A stretch of 62,178 nucleotides of DNA. It comes from Haliea sp. GTDB lineage: Bacteria; Pseudomonadota; Gammaproteobacteria; Pseudomonadales; Halieaceae. The position numbers and the translations under genes are program-made. Under the pieces are notes generated by a model that did no database searches, was not told the origin of the DNA, and saw only the letters and a program-made list of their open reading frames with translations. This document shows, one piece after another, positions 37,544 through 47,780 of this stretch (the first letter of the stretch is position 1; the number at the start of each line of letters is the position of its first letter). The stretch spans positions 1-62,178 of the forward strand of contig NZNC01000027.1 of the NCBI GenBank assembly GCA_002692965.1, in the 5' to 3' direction.

Positions 37544-37549
37544 AGTATA
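37544..37549 (-). promoter_or_regulatory. Candidate -10 box for the mtaD-ubiG-mupP-yciK operon
   Basis: TATACT is read on the minus strand, which predicts transcription start near 37537 and a leader of about 29 bases before the mtaD ATG. No good -35 match is visible. It lies 62 bp from the facing gyrA -10 box. Confidence 0.4.
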
Positions 37550-37611
37550 ACCGGATTTGCCGGGCACTTCCCTCGGCGGGCAAAGGCATGGCGGCTGCAG
37601 CGCCGATTCCG

Positions 37612-37617
37612 TATAAT
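37612..37617 (+). promoter_or_regulatory. Candidate gyrA -10 box
   Basis: A perfect TATAAT lies about 118 bp upstream of the gyrA ATG, with a poor -35. A strong -10 with a weak -35 is in line with supercoil-sensitive gyrase promoters. Confidence 0.4.
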
Positions 37618-37735
37618 TCCCGGTTTACGTCGGCATCGGTGGCAGCGCCCGTGAGGGCCTCGCAACGGGTCGGTTTTGCGCCTCCCCCGGAGGCGGACCG
37701 CGTTTGTCGTCTTCAGTGTAAGGAAGCCAGACTAC

Positions 37736-40339
37736 ATGGGTGAGCTAGCCAGGGAAATCCTTCCCGTCAATATCGAGGACGAGCTCAAGCAGTCCTATCT
37801 GGACTACGCCATGAGCGTGATCGTGGGGCGTGCCCTGCCGGATGTGCGGGATGGTCTCAAACCGGTACACCGGCGCGTCCTGTTCGCCATGAACGAACTC
37901 AACAATGACTGGAACAAGGGCTACAAGAAGTCGGCCCGCGTGGTCGGTGATGTCATCGGTAAATATCACCCCCACGGGGACTCCGCGGTCTACGACACCA
38001 TTGTGCGCCTGGCCCAGCCCTTCTCGATGCGCTACACCCTGGTCGATGGTCAGGGCAACTTCGGCTCCATCGACGGCGACTCCGCCGCGGCCATGCGCTA
38101 CACCGAGATCCGCATGCGCAAGATCTCCCATGCCATGCTGGCGGACCTCGACAAGGAAACGGTGGATTTCGTCGACAACTACGACGGCACCGAGCGTATT
38201 CCGGCAGTGCTGCCCACCCGCGTGCCCAATCTGCTGGTCAATGGCTCCTCGGGTATTGCCGTGGGGATGGCGACGAATATCCCGCCGCACAACCTGCGCG
38301 AGGTGGTCAGCGGCTGCCTGGCCCTGCTGACGGACCCGGACATCACGGTCGACGAGTTGATGGAGCACATCCCCGGGCCGGACTTCCCCACCGCCGGCAT
38401 CATCAACGGTCGTGCCGGGATTATCCAGGCCTACCGCACCGGTCGCGGGCGTATCTACCTGCGTGCCCGGGCGGAGGTCATCCACGAGGAAAAGAAAGGC
38501 CGGGATGTCATCATCATCCACGAGATTCCCTACCAGCTGAACAAGGCGCGCCTGATTGAGCGCATCGCCGAGCTGGTCAAGGAAAAGAAGATCGAGGGCA
38601 TTTCCGAACTGCGCGACGAGTCCGACAAGGACGGTTTGCGGGTGGTCATCGAGCTGCGTCGCGGTGAGATGGGCGATGTGGTTCTGAACAACCTGTACGC
38701 GCAGACCGCGCTGCAGTCGGTGTTCGGGATCAACATGGTGGCCCTGGTGGACGGCCAGCCCAAGGTGCTGAATCTCAAGCAGATGCTCGAGGCCTTCATT
38801 CGCCACCGTCGCGAGGTGGTTACCCGGCGCACTGTCTACCTGCTGCGCAAGGCCCGGGAGCGCGGGCACATTCTGGAGGGCCTGGCAGTGGCCCTGGCCA
38901 ACATCGACCGGGTGATCGAGCTGATCAAGGCCTCTCCCAATCCGGCCCAGGCCCGCGAGCAGTTGATTGCCCAGCCCTGGCTGCCGGGCGAGGTCACCGC
39001 GATGCTGGAGCGCGCCGGTGAGGACGCCTGCCGCCCCGACGAGCTGGAGCCGCAGTACGGCCTGCGCGAGGGGCACTATCACCTGTCGCCGGCCCAGGCC
39101 CAGGCCATCCTCGAGCTGCGCCTGCACCGCCTGACCGGCCTGGAGCACGAGAAGCTGATCAACGAGTACGAAGAGAAGCTCAAGGAGATCTCCGACTACC
39201 TGGACATCCTCTCCGACCCGGAGCGCCTCAAGCTGGTGATTCGCGAGGAGCTGGAGGAAATTGCCACCGAGTTCGGCGACGATCGCATCACCGAGATCAC
39301 GGCTTCGCAGCACGACCTGACGGTGGAGGACCTGATTACCGAGGAAGACCGGGTGGTGACCATTTCCCACCTGGGCTATGCCAAGACCCAGCCACTGTCC
39401 GACTACCAGGCGCAGAAGCGCGGCGGCATGGGCAAGTCCGCCACCTCGGTCAAGGACGAGGACTTCGTCGAGCACCTGCTGATTGCCAGCACCCACGCGA
39501 CCATTCTGTGTTTCACCAACCTGGGCAAGGTCTACTGGCTCAAGGTCTACCAGATTCCTCTCGCGGGTCGCAATTCCCGCGGGCGCCCGATGGTCAACCT
39601 GCTGCCCCTGGACGAGGGCGAGCGCATCACCTCGATCCTGCAGGTCAACGACTACACCCCGGGCTGGTTCATCTTCATGGCCACCGCCGGCGGTACCGTG
39701 AAGAAAACCAGCCTGGCGGATTTCTCCCGTCCGCGCAGCGTGGGTCTGCGCGCCATCGAACTGGAGGAAGAGGATATCCTGATCGGCACGGCGCTCACCG
39801 ACGGCGCCTGTGACGTGATGCTGTTCTCCAGCGAGGGCAAGGCGGTGCGCTTCCACGAGGAGCATGTGCGTGCCATGGGTCGCACCGCCCGCGGTGTGCG
39901 CGGCATCCGGCTGGGGGAGGGGCATCAGCTGATCTCCCTGATTGTGCCCCGCGAGGGCGGCCGCGTGCTCACCGTCAGTGAAAACGGCTACGGCAAGCGC
40001 ACCGAGATGGCCGACTTCCCCACCAAGGGGCGCGGCACCATGGGGGTCATTGCCATGGCCACCACCGAGCGCAACGGGCGCCTGGTGGGTGCCACCCAGG
40101 TCTTCGACGGCGACGAGCTGATGCTGATTTCCAACCAGGGCACGCTGGTGCGGACCCGGGCGGAAGAGGTCTCCATCCTCAGCCGCAATACCCAGGGGGT
40201 TCGGGTCATTCGCACGCGGCCGGACGAGTTCCTGGTGGGTGTGGAGCGGGTGGCCGAGCCCGAGGATGACGAGGCCGGCGCCGGCGCGCACGATGATGTG
40301 AGCGATGACGCCGCTGCCGCACCCGAAAACGACGATTAA
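37736..40339 (+). CDS. gyrA: DNA gyrase subunit A
   Basis: GyrA cuts and rejoins DNA to introduce negative supercoils with GyrB. The 867-residue protein starts [16 protein letters not shown] behind AAGGAAG. Catalytic Y122 lies in [10 protein letters not shown]. The quinolone-resistance region reads [19 protein letters not shown] with wild-type S83 and D87 (E. coli numbering holds), so no target mutation is seen. The GyrA box is the variant QKRGGMG in place of the usual QRRGG(K/R)G. The C-terminal propeller ends in an acidic Asp/Ala-rich tail. serC starts 31 bp downstream. Confidence 0.98.
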   Translation: MGELAREILPVNIEDELKQSYLDYAMSVIVGRALPDVRDGLKPVHRRVLFAMNELNNDWNKGYKKSARVVGDVIGKYHPHGDSAVYDTIVRLAQPFSMRYTLVDGQGNFGSIDGDSAAAMRYTEIRMRKISHAMLADLDKETVDFVDNYDGTERIPAVLPTRVPNLLVNGSSGIAVGMATNIPPHNLREVVSGCLALLTDPDITVDELMEHIPGPDFPTAGIINGRAGIIQAYRTGRGRIYLRARAEVIHEEKKGRDVIIIHEIPYQLNKARLIERIAELVKEKKIEGISELRDESDKDGLRVVIELRRGEMGDVVLNNLYAQTALQSVFGINMVALVDGQPKVLNLKQMLEAFIRHRREVVTRRTVYLLRKARERGHILEGLAVALANIDRVIELIKASPNPAQAREQLIAQPWLPGEVTAMLERAGEDACRPDELEPQYGLREGHYHLSPAQAQAILELRLHRLTGLEHEKLINEYEEKLKEISDYLDILSDPERLKLVIREELEEIATEFGDDRITEITASQHDLTVEDLITEEDRVVTISHLGYAKTQPLSDYQAQKRGGMGKSATSVKDEDFVEHLLIASTHATILCFTNLGKVYWLKVYQIPLAGRNSRGRPMVNLLPLDEGERITSILQVNDYTPGWFIFMATAGGTVKKTSLADFSRPRSVGLRAIELEEEDILIGTALTDGACDVMLFSSEGKAVRFHEEHVRAMGRTARGVRGIRLGEGHQLISLIVPREGGRVLTVSENGYGKRTEMADFPTKGRGTMGVIAMATTERNGRLVGATQVFDGDELMLISNQGTLVRTRAEEVSILSRNTQGVRVIRTRPDEFLVGVERVAEPEDDEAGAGAHDDVSDDAAAAPENDD

Positions 40340-40370
40340 CCCAGTTGCTACTGTTGAGGAATCACCCTTC

Positions 40371-41450
40371 ATGACCCGCTGCTACAACTTTTGTGCCGGA
40401 CCCGCGGCCCTGCCCGAACCCGTGCTGGAAACCGCCCGCGATGAGCTGCTGGACTGGCACGGCAGGGGCCTCTCCCTGATGGAGATGAGCCACCGCAGCC
40501 CGGAAGTGGTGGGCGTCGCCCAGCGCGCCGAGGCCACCCTGCGGGAACTGCTGGGTATCAGTGACGACTACGCGGTCCTGTTCCTGCAGGGCGGTGCCAG
40601 CACTCAGTTTGCCGCCATTCCCCTTAATCTGGTGGGCGAGGGGCAGACAGCCGACTACGTCAACACCGGGCAGTGGTCGAAAAAGGCGATTGCCGAAGCC
40701 AAGCGTTTCGGCAAGGTCAATGTTGCCGCCAGCTCCGCGGACACCAACTTCAGCACCATTCCCCCGCAGGCTACCTGGCAACAGACGCCCGGGGCGGCCT
40801 ACCTGCACTACACCCCGAATGAAACCATTGGCGGGGTGGAGTACCACTGGGTTCCCGAGGCCGAGGCGCCCCTGGTGGTGGATATGTCCTCCACGATTCT
40901 CTCGCGGCCCATCGACGTGTCCCGCTTCGGGGTCATTTACGCGGGGGCGCAGAAAAACATCGGGCCGGCGGGTCTGACCCTGGTGATCGTGCGCCGCGAC
41001 CTGCTGGGGCGCGCCCAGTCATCCTGCCCGACCATGCTGGACTGGAAGGTCGCCGCCGACAGTGACTCGATGTACAACACGCCGCCGACCTTCGCCCTGT
41101 ATCTCGCCGGACTGGTTTTCGACTGGTTGAAGGACCTCGGCGGCCTGTCGGCGATGGAGGCGATCAACCGGCGCAAGGCGGAGAAGCTCTACGCGGCGAT
41201 CGATGGCAGTGATTTCTACGCCAACCCGGTCGAGTTGCCCAGCCGGTCGCTGATGAACGTGCCCTTTACGCTCGCGGATGACAGCCTGGACAAGACCTTC
41301 CTCAAGGAGTCGGAGGCTGCCGGCCTGCTCAATCTCTCCGGCCACCGCTCGGTGGGCGGCATGCGCGCTAGCATCTATAACGCGGTCAGCGAGGAGGCAG
41401 TGGATGCCCTGATCGCCTTCATGCGCGACTTCGAACAGCGCTACGGCTGA
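40371..41450 (+). CDS. serC: Phosphoserine aminotransferase
   Basis: SerC converts 3-phosphohydroxypyruvate to phosphoserine (serine synthesis) and acts in vitamin B6 synthesis, the pathway that ends with PdxJ elsewhere in this window. The 359-residue PLP enzyme begins YNFCAGPAALPEPVL, has the PLP lysine in IYAGAQKNIGPAGLT, and ends RASIYNAVSEEAVDAL. GAGGA precedes the ATG at 40371. It is placed between gyrA and pheA as in Pseudomonas. Confidence 0.97.
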   Translation: MTRCYNFCAGPAALPEPVLETARDELLDWHGRGLSLMEMSHRSPEVVGVAQRAEATLRELLGISDDYAVLFLQGGASTQFAAIPLNLVGEGQTADYVNTGQWSKKAIAEAKRFGKVNVAASSADTNFSTIPPQATWQQTPGAAYLHYTPNETIGGVEYHWVPEAEAPLVVDMSSTILSRPIDVSRFGVIYAGAQKNIGPAGLTLVIVRRDLLGRAQSSCPTMLDWKVAADSDSMYNTPPTFALYLAGLVFDWLKDLGGLSAMEAINRRKAEKLYAAIDGSDFYANPVELPSRSLMNVPFTLADDSLDKTFLKESEAAGLLNLSGHRSVGGMRASIYNAVSEEAVDALIAFMRDFEQRYG

Positions 41451-41467
41451 GCGGGCGGGCCGGGTTT

Positions 41468-42586
41468 ATGACGGATACCAGGGATCTGCAGCAGGTCAGG
41501 GATGACATCGACGCGGTTGATCAGGAGATACAGCGCCTGATCAACCGCCGCGCCGAGTGTGCCCAGCGGGTGGCCGAAATCAAGCTGGCCGAGGTGCTGG
41601 CGGCACAGGAGCGGGGTGAGGATCCAGGGGAGGTCGTGTACTACCGCCCCGAACGGGAAGCCCAGGTGCTGCAGCGAATCAAGGCGCGCAATACCGGGCC
41701 CCTGGACGCCGCCACCGTGGCGCATATCTTTCGCGAGGTGATGTCCGCCTGCCTGGCCCTGGAGCGCCCCCTGCAGGTGGCCTACCTGGGGCCGGAGGGG
41801 ACCTTTACCCAGGCGGCGGCCCTCAAACATTTCGGGCACGCGGCGCTATGCGTCAGTCAGCCGACCATCGACGCGGTCTTCGCACAGGTGGAGTCGGGGG
41901 AATGCAACTACGGTGTGGTCCCGGTGGAGAACTCCACCGAAGGCATGGTCAGCCACACACTGGACAACTTCATGGATTCGCCGCTGAAAATCGCCGGCGA
42001 AGTGGAAATGCGTATTTCGCACCACTTGCTGGTGGCGCCCGGTACCGGCGCGGAGCAGGTGACCCGTATCTGTGCCCACCAGCAGGCGCTGGCCCAGTGC
42101 CGCAACTGGCTGGATCGCCACTGGCCCGGGGTGGAGCGCGAAGCGGTGAGCAGCAATGGCGAAGCCGCGCGGCTGGCGGCCCACACGCCGGGTGTGGCGG
42201 CGGTCGCGGGTGACATGGCGGCGGAGTGGTACCACCTGGACCGCCTGGCCGAGCATATCGAGGACTACCCGGACAACACCACCCGCTTCCTGGTGGTCGG
42301 GCGCGAGGAAGTACCTCCGAGTGGTCGCGACAAGACCTCCCTGATTGTCTCCAGCCGCAACCGGCCGGGGGCACTGTTCGACCTGTTGGACCCCTTCCGT
42401 CGCGCCGGGGTCAGCCTGACCCGTATCGATACCCGCCCGTCGCGCACTGAAAAATGGGCCTATGTCTTCTTTATTGAGTTCGAAGGGCACACGCAGGACG
42501 ACACGATTCGCGGCATCGTCGCCGAGCTCGAGGAGCAGTCCATTCTGCTCAAGCCCCTGGGATCCTATCCGCGGGCCGTGCTGTGA
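41468..42586 (+). CDS. pheA: Bifunctional chorismate mutase/prephenate dehydratase (P-protein)
   Basis: This enzyme makes phenylpyruvate for phenylalanine. The 372 residues comprise an AroQ chorismate mutase domain (1-90, VRDDIDAVDQEIQRLINRRAE), a prephenate dehydratase domain (about 95-275, YLGPEGTFTQAA, NSTEGMVSHTLD) and a C-terminal ACT domain with GALF and RIDTRPSR. The ACT motif has DTRP where ESRP/ETRP is usual, so feedback inhibition by phenylalanine is likely kept. The tyrA start overlaps its stop. Confidence 0.96.
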   Translation: MTDTRDLQQVRDDIDAVDQEIQRLINRRAECAQRVAEIKLAEVLAAQERGEDPGEVVYYRPEREAQVLQRIKARNTGPLDAATVAHIFREVMSACLALERPLQVAYLGPEGTFTQAAALKHFGHAALCVSQPTIDAVFAQVESGECNYGVVPVENSTEGMVSHTLDNFMDSPLKIAGEVEMRISHHLLVAPGTGAEQVTRICAHQQALAQCRNWLDRHWPGVEREAVSSNGEAARLAAHTPGVAAVAGDMAAEWYHLDRLAEHIEDYPDNTTRFLVVGREEVPPSGRDKTSLIVSSRNRPGALFDLLDPFRRAGVSLTRIDTRPSRTEKWAYVFFIEFEGHTQDDTIRGIVAELEEQSILLKPLGSYPRAVL

Positions 42587-43500
42587 GGGCGGCCAGCGAG
42601 GAAAGCAGCGCCCCGACGGTCGTCATCGCGGGCCTCGGCTTGATCGGCGGCTCCCTCGCCGCCAGCCTGAAGGCGACCGGCTTCTGTCAGCGCTGTCTGG
42701 GTTGGGGGCATCGCGAAGCCTCCCTGGCCCGGGGAGTGGAACTGGGTATCATCGATGACTACACACTGGACCTGGATGAGGCCCTGGCCGAGGCCGATAT
42801 CCTGGTGCTGGCGACGCCGACCCTGGTGGCCGAGGCTCTGCTGAGGGAGATATTGCCCAGTTTGCGCGAGCGACCGCGGCCTCCGGTGATCACCGACGTG
42901 GCCAGCGTCAAGGGCAACCTGTGGCACGCCGCCCGCGCGGCCTGGGGCGACCGGCACCCGCCGCGGCTGGTGCTGGCGCATCCAATTGCCGGTTCCGAGC
43001 GCAGCGGCGTGGATGCCGCCAATGCCCAGTTGTTCGTCAATCACCGGGTGATCCTGACCCCCGACGCCGACAATGATCCGGCGGCGGTGGCCCTCGTCCG
43101 CGCGATGTGGGCCAGTACCGGTGCCGAGGTGGTGGACATGGCGGTGGAGGCGCACGATCGGGTGCTTGCGGCCACCAGCCACCTGCCCCATGTTCTGGCT
43201 TACGCCCTGGTGGATGCGCTGGCGTCGAGTGATGCCAGTGAGGACATCTTCCGCTTTGCCGCGGGCGGCTTCCGCGACTTCACCCGCATTGCTTCCTCGG
43301 ACCCGGTCATGTGGCGGGATATAGCCATTGCCAACGCGCCGGCCCTGCTGCAGTCGATCGATCGATTCAGTGAGCACCTGAAGGCAGTGCGAGGTGCGAT
43401 TGAGCGCGCGGACGCGGACGCGCTCCACGACACCTTTACCCGGGCCAAGTCGGCCCGTGACGAATTTTCCAGGCTGCTGGCGTCCCGCGGCCAGTCTTGA
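42583..43500 (+). CDS. tyrA: Prephenate dehydrogenase
   Basis: TyrA oxidatively decarboxylates prephenate (or dehydrogenates arogenate) toward tyrosine. The 305-residue protein has the Rossmann motif GLGLIGGSLAASL, followed by VTDVASVKG, AHPIAGSERSGV and VLAATSHLPH, the TyrA core. The GTG start overlaps the pheA stop. In Pseudomonas a hisC gene stands between pheA and tyrA, and tyrA is fused to aroA; here there is no hisC and tyrA is separate. Confidence 0.94.
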   Translation: MRAASEESSAPTVVIAGLGLIGGSLAASLKATGFCQRCLGWGHREASLARGVELGIIDDYTLDLDEALAEADILVLATPTLVAEALLREILPSLRERPRPPVITDVASVKGNLWHAARAAWGDRHPPRLVLAHPIAGSERSGVDAANAQLFVNHRVILTPDADNDPAAVALVRAMWASTGAEVVDMAVEAHDRVLAATSHLPHVLAYALVDALASSDASEDIFRFAAGGFRDFTRIASSDPVMWRDIAIANAPALLQSIDRFSEHLKAVRGAIERADADALHDTFTRAKSARDEFSRLLASRGQS

Positions 43501-43532
43501 GCCTGACAGCATCCCATAGAGAGAGACCTGTG

Positions 43533-44837
43533 ATGGAATTCCAGTTAATGCCCGGCGGTGTGATCAGTGGCGAGGCGCGGGTCCCGGGGGACAAGTCGAT
43601 CTCCCACCGCTCGATCATGCTCGGTGCGATTGCCGAGGGCACCACCCGTATCAGCGGCTTTCTCGAGGGCGAGGATGCCCTGGCCACGGTGGCGGCTTTC
43701 CGCGCCATGGGTGTGGTCATCGAGGGCCCCGAGGATGGCGAAGTGACCGTCCGCGGCGTGGGGCTGCACGGTCTGCGTGCACCGGATGCCGCACTGGACA
43801 TGGGCAACTCGGGTACCAGTATTCGCCTCCTTTCCGGCCTGCTGGCGGGGCAGTCCTTCGATGTCGAACTGACCGGCGACGTGTCCCTGTGCAAGCGCCC
43901 GATGGGTCGTGTGATGGACCCCCTGCGCCTGATGGGGGCGCGCATTGAGGGCACCGCGACGGGCACACCGCCCCTGCGTATCCAGGGTGGTACCCCGTTG
44001 CGGGGAATTCACTACGATCTGCCCATGGCCAGTGCCCAGGTGAAATCCTGCGTGCTGCTGGCAGGCCTGTATGCCGAGGGCCGCACCTCGGTGACCGAAC
44101 CCGCGCCGACCCGCGACCACACCGAGCGCATGCTGGGCGGCTTTGGTTGCCCGGTCAGCGTGGAGGAGGGTGTGATTGCCGTCACCGGCGGCAGTAGCCT
44201 GACGGCGACCGAAATCGACGTGCCCGCGGATATCTCCTCGGCGGCCTTTTTCCTTGTGGCGGCGAGCATCGCGCCCGGCTCGGACCTGCTGCTGACCCAC
44301 GTGGGGATCAATCCGACCCGGATCGGCGTGATCAATATTCTGCGCGCCATGGGCGCCGACCTGACCCTGAAGAATGAGCGCACGGTCGGCGGCGAGCCGG
44401 TCGCCGACATTCGGGTACGCTACGCGCCCCTGCGCGGTATCGAGATTCCCGCCGAGCAGGTGCCCCTGGCGATTGATGAATTCCCGGCGCTTTTTGTGGC
44501 TGCCGCCTGTGCCGAGGGCACCACGGTGCTGCGCGGGGCGGAGGAACTCCGGGTCAAGGAGAGCGACCGCATCGCCGCCATGGCCGAGGGACTTTCCACC
44601 CTGGGCGTGCGCAATGAGGTGCTGGAGGACGGCATTGTCATCGAGGGCGGACGCCTCGGCGGCGGCGAGATACACACTTACCACGATCATCGCATCGCCA
44701 TGTCCTTTGCCATCGCCGCCCTGCGGGCGGAGGAGGAGATCCGCATTCTCGACTGCGACCATGTCGCCACTTCCTTCCCCGGTTTTGATGCCCTGGCCCG
44801 GGGACTCGGGCTGCAGATCACCGCGAGGGCGGAATGA
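43533..44837 (+). CDS. aroA: 3-phosphoshikimate 1-carboxyvinyltransferase (EPSP synthase), class II-like
   Basis: AroA joins phosphoenolpyruvate to shikimate 3-phosphate in the shikimate pathway. The 434-residue enzyme has PGDKSISHRSIMLGA, GNSGTSIRLLSGLLAG, KRPMGRVMDPLRLMGA and the C-terminal DHRIAMSFAIAAL. DKSISHR and RPMGRVMDPL are class II features; class I enzymes of enteric bacteria have SKSVSNR. The ATG at 43533 has GAGAGA upstream; an in-frame TTG at 43497 overlapping the tyrA stop is the alternative. It overlaps cmk by 4 bp. Confidence 0.95.
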   Translation: MEFQLMPGGVISGEARVPGDKSISHRSIMLGAIAEGTTRISGFLEGEDALATVAAFRAMGVVIEGPEDGEVTVRGVGLHGLRAPDAALDMGNSGTSIRLLSGLLAGQSFDVELTGDVSLCKRPMGRVMDPLRLMGARIEGTATGTPPLRIQGGTPLRGIHYDLPMASAQVKSCVLLAGLYAEGRTSVTEPAPTRDHTERMLGGFGCPVSVEEGVIAVTGGSSLTATEIDVPADISSAAFFLVAASIAPGSDLLLTHVGINPTRIGVINILRAMGADLTLKNERTVGGEPVADIRVRYAPLRGIEIPAEQVPLAIDEFPALFVAAACAEGTTVLRGAEELRVKESDRIAAMAEGLSTLGVRNEVLEDGIVIEGGRLGGGEIHTYHDHRIAMSFAIAALRAEEEIRILDCDHVATSFPGFDALARGLGLQITARAE

Positions 44838-45520
44838 ATCGGGCGCAGGTTCCGGTGATCGCGGTAGACGGCCCCAGTGGCGCCGGCAAGGGCACGCTCT
44901 GCCACCGTCTCGCCCGCGCCCTGGACTGGCACCTGCTGGACAGCGGCGCCCTGTACCGCGTCACCGGCCAGGCCTGTGTCCTGGACGGTATCGACTGGGC
45001 GGATCACGACGCGGTCACGGAGGTGGCACGTCATCTGCAGGTGGCTTTTGAGACCGCCCCCACCGGTGAGGTCCTGGTGACCTATCGCGGTCGGGATATC
45101 AGCCGCGCGATCCGCACCGAGGAGGGCGGTCGCGGCGCCTCTACCGTGGCGGCGATTCCCGCCGTACGCGAGGCCCTGCTGGCGCGACAGCGTGAGTTCC
45201 GCCAGCCCCCCGGGCTGGTCGCCGACGGTCGCGACATGGGCACCGTGGTCTTCCCGGATGCGCCGCTCAAGGTCTTCCTGACCGCGAGCGCGGAGGAGCG
45301 CGCCCGGCGCCGATACCTGCAGTTGCTCGAAAAGGGAGAAAATGTTAGTCTCCCGCGCCTTCTCGAGGACATCGAGGAGCGCGACGCGCGCGATAGAAGC
45401 CGTGCCGTGGCGCCCCTGATGCCCGCCGAGGATGCCGTCGTTATCGACAGCAGTCAGCTGCCCATCGAGGATGTTTTCGATCGTGTTATGGCGACTGCCC
45501 GAGAGCGGGGCCTGGTGTAA
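44834..45520 (+). CDS. cmk: Cytidylate kinase
   Basis: Cmk phosphorylates CMP and dCMP with ATP. The 228-residue P-loop kinase has GPSGAGKGTLCHRLA at the N-terminus, LLDSGALYR, the GRDMGTVVFPDA segment and the lid RARRRYLQL. Its ATG overlaps the aroA stop. The aroA-cmk-rpsA order is widespread in gammaproteobacteria. Confidence 0.97.
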   Translation: MNRAQVPVIAVDGPSGAGKGTLCHRLARALDWHLLDSGALYRVTGQACVLDGIDWADHDAVTEVARHLQVAFETAPTGEVLVTYRGRDISRAIRTEEGGRGASTVAAIPAVREALLARQREFRQPPGLVADGRDMGTVVFPDAPLKVFLTASAEERARRRYLQLLEKGENVSLPRLLEDIEERDARDRSRAVAPLMPAEDAVVIDSSQLPIEDVFDRVMATARERGLV

Positions 45521-45650
45521 TGCAAGTTTGTTTCCGGTCGTGGCCGATGCCAGTTGCGGTGCGATCGGGATATTTGATGGTATGACCCGCGTCTGCTGGC
45601 GGCGCGGCAAGGTGGGCAACCGCCGTAATCACTTTTACAGGTAATGTCTA

Positions 45651-47321
45651 ATGAGCGAATCTTTCGCTGAACTCTTTGAAGAGAGCTTGAAGACCGTCGA
45701 GATGGAGCCGGGCAGTATTGTCACCGGCGTCGTCATCGACATAGATAACGAGTGGGTCACCGTCCATGCCGGCCTGAAGTCGGAAGGCGTGATTCCTCGT
45801 GCCCAGTTCGTCGATTCCGCAGGCAACTGCGATCTGAGCATCGGCGATGAAGTCCAGGTGGCCCTGGAAACCGTGGAAGACGGTTTCGGCGAGACCCGCC
45901 TGTCCCGCGAGAAGGCCAAGCGCGCCGAGTCCTGGAAGGAGCTGGAAGCGGCCTTCGAGGCCGACGAGGTGGTCAAGGGTGTCATCAACGGCAAGGTCAA
46001 GGGTGGCTTTACCGTGGATATCAACAGCATCCGCGCCTTCCTGCCCGGTTCGCTGGTGGATGTGCGCCCGGTGCGCGACACCACGCACCTGGAGAACAAG
46101 GAACTCGACTTCAAGGTCATCAAGCTCGACCAGAAGCGCAACAACGTGGTGGTATCCCGCCGCGCGGTCATGGAAGAAGCCAACAGCGCCGAGCGCGAAG
46201 CCCTGCTGGAATCCCTGCAGGAAGGCATGGCCGTCAAGGGTATCGTCAAGAACCTCACCGACTACGGCGCCTTCGTCGACCTGGGTGGTGTTGACGGTCT
46301 GTTGCACATTACCGACATGGCCTGGAAGCGGATCAAGCACCCCTCCGAGATCGTCGAAGTGGGTCAGGAGATCGAGGTCAAGATCCTCAAGTTCGACCGC
46401 GAGCGCAACCGCGTGTCCCTGGGTCTCAAGCAACTGGGCGCCGATCCCTGGGTCGACATCACCCAGCGCTACCCGGAAGGCAGCCGCGTCAAGGCGCGGG
46501 TCACCAACCTCACCGACTACGGCTGCTTCGCCGAGCTGGAAGAGGGCGTGGAAGGCCTGGTTCACGTCTCCGAAATGGACTGGACCAACAAGAACGTGCA
46601 TCCCTCCAAGGTTGTCCAGCTGGGCGACGAAGTCGAGGTCATGGTGCTGGATATCGACGAAGACCGTCGCCGCATCTCCCTCGGCATCAAGCAGTGCCAG
46701 CAGAACCCCTGGGACGCCTTTGCCGCCTCCTACAGCAAGGGCGACAAGATTGCCGGCACCATCAAGTCGATCACCGACTTCGGCATCTTCATCGGCCTGG
46801 AAGGCAACATCGACGGGCTTGTGCACCTCTCCGACATCAGCTGGAACGAAGCGGGTGAAGAAGCGGTACGCAACTACAAGAAGGGCGACGAGATCGAGAC
46901 GGTCATCCTGTCCATCGACCCCGAGCGCGAGCGCATCTCCCTGGGCATCAAGCAGCTGGAGGATGACTCCTTCTCCGGTTACGTCGGCGAGCACGATCGC
47001 GGTGCGATTGTCACCGGTGAAGTGATCGAAGTGGATGCCAAGTCGGTTGTCGTGCGCCTGGCGGACGACGTCGAAGGTCTTCTCAAGGCTTCCGATATCA
47101 GCCGCGAGCGCGTGGAAGATGCCCGCAACGTGTACAAGGTCGGCGACAGCGTGGAAGCCAAGATCGTTTCCGTGGATCGCAAGAACCGTACCGTTGGTCT
47201 GTCGGTCAAGGCCAAGGACTACCACGACGAGAAAGAGGCCGTGAAGTCGCTGCGCGACCAGGAAGAGTCCCTCTCTCCGGGTACCATTGGCGACCTGATC
47301 AAGGCGCAGATGGAGAAGTAA
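45651..47321 (+). CDS. rpsA: 30S ribosomal protein S1
   Basis: S1 binds mRNA on the small subunit and is needed for initiation on structured messages. The 556 residues contain six S1 (OB-fold) repeats, visible as recurring [15 protein letters not shown] and [16 protein letters not shown] units; E. coli S1 has 557. A 130-bp leader separates it from cmk. Its Shine-Dalgarno is weak (AGGTAATG), as is common for rpsA, whose product represses its own translation. An intrinsic terminator follows. Confidence 0.98.
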   Translation: MSESFAELFEESLKTVEMEPGSIVTGVVIDIDNEWVTVHAGLKSEGVIPRAQFVDSAGNCDLSIGDEVQVALETVEDGFGETRLSREKAKRAESWKELEAAFEADEVVKGVINGKVKGGFTVDINSIRAFLPGSLVDVRPVRDTTHLENKELDFKVIKLDQKRNNVVVSRRAVMEEANSAEREALLESLQEGMAVKGIVKNLTDYGAFVDLGGVDGLLHITDMAWKRIKHPSEIVEVGQEIEVKILKFDRERNRVSLGLKQLGADPWVDITQRYPEGSRVKARVTNLTDYGCFAELEEGVEGLVHVSEMDWTNKNVHPSKVVQLGDEVEVMVLDIDEDRRRISLGIKQCQQNPWDAFAASYSKGDKIAGTIKSITDFGIFIGLEGNIDGLVHLSDISWNEAGEEAVRNYKKGDEIETVILSIDPERERISLGIKQLEDDSFSGYVGEHDRGAIVTGEVIEVDAKSVVVRLADDVEGLLKASDISRERVEDARNVYKVGDSVEAKIVSVDRKNRTVGLSVKAKDYHDEKEAVKSLRDQEESLSPGTIGDLIKAQMEK

Positions 47322-47370
47322 TCTCCCCTGGTTCCGGGCGCGCCCAGGTGCGCCCGCAGGCAATCCGGAA

Positions 47371-47396
47371 AAAGCCCGCGCATGCGGGCTTTTTTC
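47371..47396 (+). terminator. Intrinsic terminator after rpsA
   Basis: AAAGCCCGC (47371-47379) pairs with GCGGGCTTT (47384-47392) around a GCAT loop, followed by the rest of a T-run. It lies 50 bp after the rpsA stop and 88 bp before ihfB, so it ends or attenuates the serC-rpsA transcript. Confidence 0.9.
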
Positions 47397-47412
47397 TTTG
47401 GAAAATAACAAG

Positions 47413-47441
47413 TTGCGCTTGACCTTCGGCGCGGTCACAAT
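47413..47441 (+). promoter_or_regulatory. Candidate ihfB-lapAB promoter
   Basis: TTGCGC (47413-47418) and CACAAT (47436-47441) are separated by 17 bp, between the rpsA terminator and the ihfB start. Both boxes are imperfect, but a promoter is expected here because of the terminator just upstream. Confidence 0.3.
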
Positions 47442-47483
47442 AGCTCGGAGGGGCACTGTTATCCGCCTGCTCACGGGGGGCCT

Positions 47484-47780
47484 ATGACCAAGAGTGAATT
47501 GATAGAGGCGATCGCTGCGCGCCAGAGCCAACTGTCCCACAAGGACGTCGAGCTGGCGGTGAAGACCATACTCGAGCACATGTCGGAAGCCCTGGCGGGC
47601 GGCGAACGCATAGAGATTCGCGGCTTCGGCAGTTTTTCCCTGCACTACCGCGAGCCCCGCCGGGGTCGCAACCCCAAGACGGGGGACACCGTGGAGTTGA
47701 GCGGCAAATACGTGCCCCATTTCAAGCCTGGCAAGGAACTGCGGGAGCGAGTGAACCTCGGCCTGCAGGGTGGCCTGTGA
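47484..47780 (+). CDS. ihfB: Integration host factor subunit beta
   Basis: IhfB pairs with IhfA to bend DNA sharply at specific sites. The 98-residue protein has the HU/IHF fold with [26 protein letters not shown], the beta-arm signature, and [10 protein letters not shown] at the start. GGGGGG lies shortly before the ATG. Its stop overlaps the lapA GTG start. Confidence 0.97.
   Translation: MTKSELIEAIAARQSQLSHKDVELAVKTILEHMSEALAGGERIEIRGFGSFSLHYREPRRGRNPKTGDTVELSGKYVPHFKPGKELRERVNLGLQGGL

Noticed and set aside
37973-38020. Possible quinolone-resistance change in gyrA
   Set aside because: S83 and D87 are the wild-type residues; nothing unusual is seen in this region.
37745-40372. 875-residue open frame opposite gyrA
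   Set aside because: Antisense shadow; gyrA on the other strand is unambiguous.
46261-47090. Recurring near-identical DNA segments inside rpsA
   Set aside because: They encode the S1-domain repeats of ribosomal protein S1, not a DNA repeat element.
45648-47720. 690-residue open frame opposite rpsA and part of ihfB
   Set aside because: Repetitive antisense of the S1 repeats; no independent signals.
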